A DNA stretch of 64,000 bases, taken from NCBI RefSeq assembly GCF_001625305.1, contig NW_017803854.1:2892913-2956912 (forward strand). The letters are read 5' to 3'. The notes under the pieces were generated by a model. The model worked only from the letters and a program-made list of their open reading frames with translations, was not told where the DNA came from and searched no databases. The DNA comes from Branchiostoma belcheri. Its lineage: Eukaryota; Chordata; Leptocardii; Amphioxiformes; Branchiostomatidae. Each line of letters opens with the position of its first letter. Positions within the stretch are counted from its first letter, which is position 1. Shown here in pieces: positions 23,501 to 35,500 of this stretch. The translations under genes and the position numbers were made by a program.

Positions 23501-26500
23501 ATAATTGCCCCTCGGCATAACACACCAGCTTTGACTACAGGCTTTAATGTTATCAATCCAGAAGCTAGCTGTTAAAATTTGTACCAAGTAAAATGGAACT
23601 CATAGTTTTCACCAAACATGGTAGGGGCATCCTTTTAGATAGTTTTAGAGAGTATGTGGAAAATATGGAGTTCTGATGAAAGGCTAAGGTGTGAGCAGCT
23701 GTTTAACATGTGTGTAATATATACCTACAGCTGGTACCACATGCCTATGATGAAGTTGATGTGTTGCCTCAAAGGATGTGCATACTGTAGATATTCACTT
23801 TGTCACTATTTACTATGGAGAGCATGTAAACTACAAAAATACATTAAAGATTTTCAGTCCTATGTCTCAGACTTTGTATACAAGATTTGCACTGTACATT
23901 GGTCATTTGCATGCAGTTAAGATATATCAATTGAGAAAAGAAAAAGGTTACAAAAGGAGAAGCAGAGAAAGTTCTAGCAATACTGGTTATACTGTACTAC
24001 ATGTACATCAGAAAAAGCAGGAATGGTTAGGGTATGCAAATGAGATTGACATCGAGGGTAAGACAGCTGTAGACAAATCGGATAGCAAGGAATTAGTGAA
24101 CTGGTAATTGACAGAAATGGATGAACTCATAGGTATGGAACTAAAACAATAATCAAATGATAACCAAAGAACAGGAAGGAATCTGAATAATCTCATTTGC
24201 ATAATAGACCTTTCTTTATCAATGAATATACAAATATATGTATATATATGGAATATATTTTGGGGATGACTCATATCATGCATGATGGTAAATTTTCTCC
24301 TTGCTGTTGATCAGCACAAATGTGTGCCTTGCAACACATTTAATGTCACTTTAGATTAAGAAAGCAATTGTTCACATCTTATCTATTATTGGCAGGGCAG
24401 TCACACAAATGGACAGAGATGAATGACTTCTCTGACTGACGTGTACATGATTTGACATACCAGTACGAAATGCCATTAGGAAATATACATATAGAATACA
24501 ACACGGTGTATTCCGTATCGCCCGAGGTACCAGCCCGACCCGCGGGAGGGCTGGGACCGAGGGTGATGCGGAATACACCTTGTTGTATTTTATTTATGTC
24601 ACACCCACCCAAGAAAACACGCCTTTCAATGCGAAATTAGCGAAAATTTGGTGTCCCTAAACCTAAACAATGCAACAACATCAATTCCAACGTCCGAATT
24701 TTGTGTTCGAATTTTCGAAAGCGGTGCAAGCGGTTTGGGCGAAACGCGTTCTAATCGTCTAATCGTCATTTGGAAGGCCCGGGCCGTACGCGTTAAGAAC
24801 TCCCGGGCCGTACCGCTAGTTATCACACCGGCCGGAACACCCGTATCGAACGTAATCGCGGCCCAGGTAGGACATAAAGATATGTATGTAAGTTGAGAAA
24901 TTACCATTAAACTTTAAAGATATGCCTAATATGAGGTACATGTACGTGGGCACACAGACTATGCAATATGTTATCTCAGTCATCCTATGCTCTATTATAG
25001 ATGTATCTTTTTGTGCGGAGTTTGAAGCTAACACCGTACCTGGATAAAAGTCTGAAAAAAGTACCTTCCAAAAAGTCTGAAAAAGCCAACTGTAAACTCC
25101 TACATGTACCCGAGGCAGTATTTATAAAGCTTGACCATTGAAATAGATCCATATTGCCTTGGATAACAGTGTGTCTCCTGCAGCCTACAGGTAATGATGT
25201 TACAGATGTTACACAAAGATAAGGGAGATGAGACCATGAAAAAAGGTTTTAGCCAGAGGACAAGACTCATTCGGGCATAATACGATCTGTTAAAGTGTTA
25301 TGAGGAAATGAACATGCAAGTGTTCTACCCATTTTATGTTAGACATGTATTGTAGTCCCACAGTCTCTAAAAACAACGGCCTTGTAGGTTTGCAGTATTC
25401 AGGAGTCACTGTACAGTTGATGTAGTCAGACAGTTTTTAGACAAGTCCAATGATATAATAATACTGTACAGTTTTTCTGAGTAAACAGTTATTTGTGTTG
25501 CAGATGCCCCAGACAGTTTTTGGCCAGCCCCTCCAGCTGAACGCTGAGCGCTGCCTCCTGTGTCGGTGTGAGAGGAAGGACCCTGTCCTCCCCCCTGCCA
25601 GCGATGGTTCCACCTCGGGAACGTCCTTCGACACACAAGGACTGGCTCAGGTCGGTGAACCCAGCAGTTTAATTTTTGTTATCCTGTGTAAAATTAACAC
25701 TGGTACATTTTATCTCATAGCTTCTTTTGATGAATGTAGCATTTAGGTCTGTCTGAGGGAGCCTGTTGTTTTAGTTTTTCTTCCACCTGCCTGCATCTGC
25801 AATTTCCTGCAACAACACAAGAGCCAGGAAATTAAACTGATGTGGACTAAGCCCTTTAATTTCCCCTTCCCATATGATAATGTACATGTGGTTGTGATGG
25901 AGTAATAAGACTAAGAGTGTGCTAGAAAATGGGATATTGCATCTCTCTAGGGTTCAGACGTAGTCTTCAAGTAGATTATTTGGTGACTGCAAGACAGTAT
26001 CACACTAGCAAGACAGTATCATTAGCAGGGCAGTATTCAATATGCCACCCAAAGTTAAGCTGGCAAAAAAAAAGATACCGGTACAGCAAAAAGCCCTACA
26101 CCTAAAACACGCCAAAACTGAGATAAAGCGTAACTCCTACTTGGAGAGTACCTCAGAATGTCTGGATACTGCCCTGCCAATTAAAATGTCTTGCCAATTT
26201 AATACTGTCCTGCAGTACACCAAAAGATCTACTTTGTGATTACTGTATGCCAGATTTTGCATGTTTTATGAGAAACCTGCCTTTGTGGTGAGTCCACCAC
26301 AGATAAGTTATGTGTTAGATAGTTAAGTCCCCATATGCTTGTGCAGGTCCCCCTGTGGGTGTGTCCTGACTGTCGGAGAAGTGTGGAGGAGGAGGAGAGG
26401 AAGGCAGCACTGGAACCATCACTGCTGGTAGGGAGTCTTCATCAGTATCTCCTGTGGTCCAGGTTTATTACCTTCATGTAATACACCTGGTTTTGTCCTT

Positions 26501-29500
26501 AGTTTGTTTGTTTGCCTGTATTTTCCATAGTATTTTCCACATGCTAGGCACATCCATAATATTATTTCCTGTCTTAAGCTACCTCCACTGCTTTTAAACT
26601 ACATGTACATTACTCTTTAAGTTTTGAATAATACTGCAAGGAAGATGAGATAAGGTCTGTGCCCCCCTTTGTTGTTGTTCGTTGTTGTATTCTGACCCTT
26701 TCTACCCATCAGCCCCAGGACCTGTTCATGCCGTCCTCCGTCCCGTATCTCACGCCGGTCCCTGACCTGGGCGCCGGAGCAGGCCTGGTGACGTCCTCGT
26801 CTGAGCCCACCACTCCTAATGGCAGTGGCTGCAACTGTGAGGCCTGCAAGGAGAGAAGGTAGTGTAACCAGATCACATCTCACTTCTATCAGCCCTTCTA
26901 CTGGTCAGGTCACTAAAAGCTTCAGTAACTGTTGATACCTACACCTCAAAATTGAGAACATTTAACTCCTGTTTTTGTCAAGAGAATTGGGAATACCTAA
27001 TATGTTCTTTTATATGTGCTAACATGGACAACTGTCTTTTACCAGTGTGTTGGAGGCTGTGATAACTGGTTTCCATAGGGTATTATAGTGACAGAAGGAG
27101 AATTCTGGGTAAAGTCTAGAGTGTGACGACAACTGATGCTGTGTTTGACACATGAATTAAGCAGTGTTAGGCAGACATTAGTTCTTCCCAGTGCAAGTTG
27201 ACCAAACCTTGCAGTCCTGTCTTATGCAGCTTATACTTACTACAAAATTAAAGGTGCCTAAAGGTGGCTTACTCATTATACAAAACAAACAAATACCCTG
27301 ATTCTAACCTGACTTGTTTCTGCCATTACTTCAATAGGGAGATAGCAGCTGAGCAGGAGAGAGAGACCCAGGAGCTGCAGCAGTGTTGGACGGAAGTTAG
27401 GCACATGGTGCGATGTGTCTACAGGGAGGCGGGCACTTCTCTGGCCGGTAACAACGCTGTCCTTACTTAATAAAGTAGCCACATACAGTGTATCTAAACC
27501 TGTGTGCATGATACTGAGAAATGTTTGCAGTAGTTTTATTTTCTGCAAATTCATGACACGGTAAATACACATTTCTATTGTGTTACTACTGTACTACAGC
27601 AGAGTTTTAACTGTTACCTTAAAACACAGCAGAAACAACCTTTTCCTTACTACTGCAAAATTTATTCTTGGTAAAATGAAATGAATTTACAGGTATGAAA
27701 GCTAGAAGTGTAAAGTAAGGTAACTAAATGCTACACAAAGAAAATGTTAAGTGAAATGTTAAATGAAAATGTGACTGGATAGCTTTTAAAAGCTGTCAGA
27801 TGTTTCATCCAAAAAGTATGAATTCAATTGGCTAATGATCTGTAAGTTATACCATGTATAAGTAACTGAAAGCTGTTTATCCCCTCCCCCCAGCTGAGGA
27901 GAGTCGTGAGCTGCAGATGGACACAGACAAGATGAAGCAGCTGGTGGGCAGGTGGGTCTCTCACCACAGTATCAGGCAGTTTTTGTAGACAGTGTCTCTC
28001 ACCACAGTTTACATGCAGTTTCTGTACCCTGAGTCAATCAATCGATCACCGGCGGGCTTTTAGGGTAGAAGTGACCGTACCCAGTGTTGTACAATAACTT
28101 GTGTTTGAATGGCACTTTACTTGATTAGATTCTACGTAGTAGTAGTAGTAGTAGTATCCAGTCTTTCATTATACTACTGCGGGGGTTCCTGACATGGGTT
28201 GGCAGCAATCAGCTAGTCCTCACAGCACGTTTCCAAGCGGCACTGTCTAGCGGGTCCATACTGACAAGGCCGCACTCATATTCCAACAGTATTTTGATTG
28301 ACTGTTTGATACGGTTCCAAAGTTTGATATGATCTCAACATTCATTGGCAAGTTTAACAAATATTACTAAATATCACGTTACCCCCCCTCCCCATCCCCA
28401 GGTTGTGTTCACGTGACCCCCACCAGCTGTACCAGAGGCTGGAGTCCCAGGGGAGAGAGTACGTCATCGAGATGAAGGTTCGACTCCTCAAGCAGCTCAC
28501 TTCAGGTGGGTCGCAGTAGTAGCTCTTTTTCAACTGTGAACCTGAACAAATTTTATCAACAGGCCTGGGCATTAGCTGTACCTATTATAACAAGTTAGCC
28601 AATTGTCTGTAAGAACATACATGTAGCTAACTGTCTCTTTTAGTGATAAATTCTTGTCTTTGTATGAGGGTATACATGCTAATACATGTATCTTAATCTA
28701 AAAGAGTGTTCAGAAGTTTTCCTGATTTTCAAGTGCTGAATTGCCATTTTGAGTTGGAATTTTCCTATCTTTTGTGTAAAAATTGTGTCTTTTCATAAAC
28801 AGTACATGTATAAACAATCTCTTCTATATTGTGCATGCTGTATTTGTGTTACTATGTAGTTTTCCCATGAACTGACAGTTTGCCCCCCTGTCCCCAGGTC
28901 ACAAGACCCCCCCTCAGGCCAGACAGTTCATCGCCATGTTGCTGGATGAGTACAGTGCTCTGTGCGAGGCCGCCAGGCTCCTCACCCCGGCTCTGGACGA
29001 AATGGTGAGAAGCACACACCCTCCTCTCATGTACCTCTCAAACTGTGGGTTTGTCTGGACAAAGTAGGATTTGGGTGGGGAAGATTAGTCACAAAACGAC
29101 AGGAGAGAAAAAGGTCAGACACAGGAAATAGGGTGAATGCAAAGGTCTCAGAATCAGAAGCCAGCAGCAGTCAGTTTGTGTCTCTTTTCTTATTAGCACC
29201 ATTACAGCACGATTGCCCAGTGTGAACCACAGCATACATATGCATACCCAAACAATGTTGCTATTAAGACAGCATGCATGGTTCAGACATTTTTGGGGGT
29301 GAAATCAATACAACCGGATTTCCTAGTTGTAAACTAATACAGCACCTCCACCCACATTCAAACTTGTGTGTATTAACGGATGACATTGATGTGTTTTCAG
29401 GAGAAGGGTCACCTGTCCAAGTTCCAGCTGACGTGGGAGTTTGTGAATAAGCACCTGTTCCACAGTATTATCTACACAGACCCACTGGTACAGAACAGTG

Positions 29501-32500
29501 TGCCTGCCCTCATCACACAGCTCAGGTTTGTACACACTGCAAATTCATGTAGAGGAAGGGAAAAGGAGGGGAAGAGAAAAAGATGTTTTTGTCATGTTTT
29601 CAGCTCATGGTTGAAACAATCCTGGAGTAAAGTAGTCAAACGGTAGAAAGGCGAAATTGTGATGTATTGAATTTGCAAAGGATAAGACACTGTGAAAATA
29701 ATACCACTGCGAACGATTCAAGATCCACAGTAATTTCTGTAGTATGTGTGCTTTCATGTTTAGATTATTTTTGAGGTATTGTTTTCTATAGAGCCATGCA
29801 AATGTATACTTGTGCCTTCCAGGTTGGGTGCAGCGTCTAAGGAGTCTTACCATGAAGACACCTACCCCAATGTGCTGCACAGGTAAGGACAGGAACCATA
29901 ACATTATGTAAAACACAGGATGATTGGATCTGTATCGGTATAGCCGGTATAACCGCCCTTCGGCGTTACACACCAGCTTGGATAGAGAAATGGAAACACA
30001 GTAGGTTTTACGTTAGTTTACTGAGGTCTAAGTACTGTAGCAAAAACCTGCCAACCCTAGCATTTTATGGGGATGACTGTTATCAATGAATACTAAATTT
30101 ATAGGGCTTTTTAGACATTCAACTTGTGGCCTCATACAACAGTTGCAGAAAGCATTAATTGAAAAGAGTTCACTTCGCTGTATGATATGGAAGTTGTTTT
30201 TCTTTCTGTCTTAAACTATTTACAAAGTGTGATTTTCTTGATGAAGAAATTGTCATATTTCAAGCAGCTCCAACAATAATGTGTCCTAGTATTAGTTATT
30301 AGATATGTTGTGTTAAAGGTTGTTGTGTTTTCCTCTCTGACAGATACCTGAAGTTTGATGATGAGATGACGATGGTACAGATGACATGGAGAGACTGTCA
30401 GCAGCTCATCGATGAGTACACAGAGGAACAGGTCAGACTGCTGGCAAAATTGTGGACTTGAAATTTACCTCTAGTTCATAGTGTTGCAGTAGTAGTTATA
30501 ATGTAATGGTCTGCTATGCTGTTGATCTGTCAACACTTCAAAGGCTTGGAAAAAAGGAAGTGTTCATGGCAGTTGAAAAATGATATCCAAGAAGGATTGT
30601 TTGCTAATGTACAAAATTTATATTGCTAGGACTTATTGGACATCAGCCTTCATGCACGTTGATGAATAAGTGTCACTGTATTGAGAAGTAAAGAATCAAA
30701 TGTCAGCAAACAAATAACTGATATACCCCCATCTTCTATTCCAGGCAACACTGAAGGCCAAGCAGAGAATGCTGAAGGAAGACTGGGAATTCTTCAAGGC
30801 CCAGAGGAAACTTCTGGAAGCACAGGTAAGTGAAGGGTCTTTCCCCTAAGGAAATTATTTGTGGTAAAACCTTAGGAGGGACATGAAAGTATCTATGCAA
30901 CTAAATCTACGTTGATCCAGCTTGGAACATAAAACAGCCATCATATGTACTAACGATGTACACGTTCCTTTATTGAAGTGCAATGTGTCTGGGAAATTAC
31001 TTTGCTCTTGCTATTTTTCAGCTTTTAGCAACCATGCGGCCTTCTATTTTGTGACAGGTCTGTCTGTAGCTTCTACATTTCTCTCATTTTGTTTTACGAA
31101 AACCACTCAAACTTTAACAAGCGTGTCTCCTTGTCCACTCCAGACCAAGAAGAAGAAGTCGAGCCATTCCGGGTCTAGCAGCAGCAGCTCCATGGAGAAG
31201 GCCACGCCCAGCCTGACCGACACAGTCCGCCAGCTGTTCTCCAGCGGGAAGACCAACTCTGAGGAGTGCCAGTGTTCACACTGCAAGAGTAAAAGGTACA
31301 GTACAGAAAGGTATAGTTGTCAACTTTAGTTGTCTAATCTATGATTTCTTGTTTCTGTCTTGTATCTATGAAAAGATCTAAGTTTTGAAATTTGATTTTT
31401 TTGTCTTTCACACATATGTGATTAATCTTAAATTAACAGTTAAATGTACAAGCATGTAACTGTCATGTACAAGTCAAGTACAATGTAATTTTAGTAGTTC
31501 AAATAGTACCTATGCGGCATAACATAAAATATATAAATATTAAACCATCAACATTAAAATCGTCAATTCAAAGTACATACTGACTTGTATTGTGGTTATA
31601 CTGCAGTTGGAAGTAACACCAAGATATATCTGTTTCTGACCAGGTGCCCGTGTGATGAGTGCAGTTTGTCCCACATGTTGTCCGCCGGCATCCCAGACTC
31701 CGACATCACCGAGGAGTTTAACTTCCAGCCCCCTCCCCTGCCCCGGGACCCCCTCCCCGACCCCCTGGAGGACATCAGACCCCCCAGCATGTCCTCCCCG
31801 AGCTCCTCAGGCTCCGAGTCCTCATCTCCTGTCGCCCCGGATACGCACCACCCCGGCCTCAACTTTGCACCCATCTCTCCTGTAGACCTTGGGTGAGTTC
31901 ACATTTTACATTTCCTCTTTATCTATTTGAATTCTTTTAGTTTTAGTTTCCAGAAGAAATTGTAGATAATTGGGCCTCAAATTTGATCTTTATATGTGTG
32001 GCATACTTCCATGAATTCAGTTTTGCCATTGCTCCACAAATTTCAAAACACAAATCTCCCACCTTTCAACTTTTGGACAGCCATAAATGACAATATGTAT
32101 AATAGTTTATAGAAATGACAGGATATCACAACAGTAATCAATCTGTCAAAAGTTGAGCATGTTATGCAAGATCCATTTGCCAAAGAAAGTCACACAAGAA
32201 AAGTGCATCCGTGTTCAGGGCATCTGTACTTTATGATAAACCATATACCGGTACTGAAGAATATTTCTACATGTATTGGCAACAGTGAGGACGCAGAAGA
32301 CCTGAGTTCTCAGAAGGGCCTGTTGTCGATGCCACTCCTGTTCCACGGAGAGGGTCTAGCCGATCTCCACACTCCCACACTAGACGGTCACGACGCTGAC
32401 TACAAGTGGCAGAAATGGGAAGACTTCGCTTACCACAACACGGGGATCATCAACCAAGATACTCTGCAGTAAGTACAACTTATGTTGTTTTTTAAAATGT

Positions 32501-35500
32501 ATGTCTTGATAATGTAGCCTTTATGAGGAGTGTTGACAGCCACTCCAGAGTATGGCTATTGTACTACTAGTGCATTCAGTCCTTTAGTTGGCGAGCTTTC
32601 TTGGCCATTCTCTTTGCCTTGTATGTAGCTTTTCTGTTGGTTTCGAATGTTGAGAAGCCATTTTGGATCAGCAGTCATTGGGCACTGTGATCATGGCAGA
32701 GAGCTTGAAAGTTTGCAGGGTCGATATGACCCTTCTTTAAGTGCTGAGTAGTAATAGTGCAAAGTATGTCCGCAGTCTAGAATGTTAAGGCTAAGATGTA
32801 CTGGACAGTCATCATTATAGAGGGTGTGTTTTAACGTAATACTATGATGTTTTATATAATGTTAATGTGCTTACACCTTTTGCAGATGGGAAGATGTGAA
32901 GCTCAGCCTCACCCTCAACCTGGAGCACGGGAGCAAAAACGCGTCGTCGGAGAACGGGGTGAAGGGGGACTCGGAGAACGACCAACAGGACGACAACGAG
33001 GACAGCTCGTCCGGCAGCCTCTCCCGCAAGGACTCCTCCGCCTCCTCCTGCCAGGCCTCATCCGTGGACAAGGACGAGGACGATGATGGGGATGATGGGG
33101 ATGAGGAGGAGGAGGATGAGGAGGAGGATGATGAGGAGGAGGTGGAGGATGATGAGGAGGATGAGGACGAAGATGACGACGATGATGATGACGATGGGGA
33201 CATGTCGGAGGACCAGTCAGATGGGGAGGAGGAAGATGAGGAGGAGGATAAGGAGACAACAGCTGATGTGGAGAAAGTGAGCAGAAATTCTACACTATAA
33301 AGCAAAATGGTTTCCACTCAGATTGTTGAAAGTATATTGAAAATATTGAAATTATGCCGCTTCTGCTTGGCTCTTTTACCAATAGCTAAACAGTTTTGAT
33401 AAACCATGCTGGAATCATATAAACTACTTGTTGTAGTAACTACATCCCCCGTGTCTTTCTATAAACAGTTTTACAGGATTTCTTGTTTTTTCCCTGTATT
33501 GTCACTGTTTGGTTAAAACCATTCTCCCTTTGTTCCCACAGAAGGCCGACACGCTGGATGTCACCAACGGCGTCACGCCCTGCGAATGTTACGTGTGTCT
33601 GCAGGGGAGACTGGATGCCGCCCAGGACGCTGCGGCGGCCTCCATCACGCCTCACTTCCCCACCGACGCCGCCTCCTTCCCCACCACCCTGGAGGGCCTG
33701 CACCTCTACCCCCACATCCACGGCCACTCCCCCCTCGTCCCCACGCACATGGGCCACTCCGTGCGACCCCTCATCCACCCCCACCTCTACAACCTCTACG
33801 CAAAACAGCCCCGCACCAAGCGGCACCCCTTCAACCTGGACCTGGACACGCCCGAGGCGCTTCACGAGCACATCTACCACGCGTACGGCGAGTGGGACAC
33901 GTCCTACGACAGCTCCAAGTTCATGCTGGGGTCCAGCAAGTACATGGGGAGCTTCGGGACCGAGCTGCTGGCGCCGGGGGACGTCCCATTGTTCAACGGG
34001 ACGGGGTTCGCGATAGACCCTGCCCTGAGCCAGATGAACCCTCCCCTGGCGGACCCCATCCCCCTCCCCCTGACCACAGTGCCCGGTGTTACGTCCGTCA
34101 GTACGTCAGCGTCTGAAGCCTCCACCCCGGCCTCCACGGCGGCCAGCTCCCCCCAGAAGGCGCAGGACGTGGCGCAGTCCGAACTAACGTACGACCAGCC
34201 ACCGCCCTCCTTGTTAGACGGGTGCCAGAAGAATAAGAACGTTGTTCCCCCGTATCCGCCCTCTACGCACCACCACAACCCCCCGCCCGGGGCGTTTGGC
34301 ATGGTAAACCCTCCTGTGTCCCTGCCTAACCTCGCTGACAACCCGTACTGCTTCAAGCACAAGCCGCCCATGCCACTGTTGCCTCCGTCGCACCCTCATC
34401 CCCCTACGAGTAGCTCAACATCGACACCGCCCGCCAAACTCACTGCCGAGATCCTGAGGTCCGCAGCTGTCAACGCAGCTATCGAAGAAGCAGCACGAGC
34501 TTCAGGTACGTTATTGGAAGGTTTAACTGGTGCTGAAGACCCTAGATCTTATGTCCTATTTCAGTAGTTAACCGCCATATTTGAAATGTCTTACTTGTTA
34601 CATGGTGTAAAGTTAATTTATACCTGTTTGACTTATGCTTGACTTATTTCAGTCGCATTGCATATAGTTTCAGATCATTCCTAACGTAGAAAAAATGTGG
34701 TATTCCCATGTTACAAATGTACTATGCTAACATATACTGTAGTATGGCCCGTACCTGTACTAAACTTTCTAAAGTTCTAATTTTTCCCCCCTCCCCCTGC
34801 AGGAGACCAGAGAGTGCCGACCGCGCCGCCCAGCGCGACAGGCTGCCAGAGAAACCACCTGAGCGCACCTGCACACAAGCACCACCACCCGCACAGCCAC
34901 CCGCAGCCCCCAACACCTGCACCTCGCAGCTGTGCCTCCTCCAACGCACTGGCAAATATAGCAACATCCTCAAAGTAAGCAGTAACCTTCATTCATTACA
35001 TGTACATTTCACTAGTACTTGCAACATGGCAAAACAATCATCTCTGTATTACAGTATAGCTGATGTAGATGCAAAATGAACCTAGACCAATACATTTGAA
35101 AATGTAGTCTCAAAATGTAGACTGAAAATCAACATTTTCAACTGTTAAATGGTGTATATTCAAGTCTATCCTACTCATTATCATCTGCTGTCCTAATGGT
35201 AACTTATTATGAAGGTCAAAAAGACAGATATGTTAACTTGAATGTTGTGAATGATTTTTCAAATATTTGATAACTCACAAGTTGGAACCAGATGTCCCAG
35301 TAAATACTTAGCCATTTTGTGTTGTGTACAATCACTACCAGAGAAGTAATTGAAACTCCCCCCCCCCCTCAGTGGCTGTAGTGACCCAGACTGTCTGGAT
35401 GGCCACAGCCACGGTGAGGACGCCCCAGACGACAGCTGCTCGGAGAAGAGCAGCTCCACCGTCAACTCCAGTAACCAGAAGGACGGGAAGTATTGCGACT

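Noticed and set aside
32871-33317. Poly-Ser open frame on the minus strand
   Set aside because: Exact antisense of the Asp/Glu microsatellite in exon 17; no splice or start support.
33586-34116. Long Arg/Pro/His-rich open frames overlapping FAM193A exon 18
   Set aside because: They are alternative frames of a GC-rich exon; the frame joined in phase to its neighbours and bearing CECYVC is the real one.
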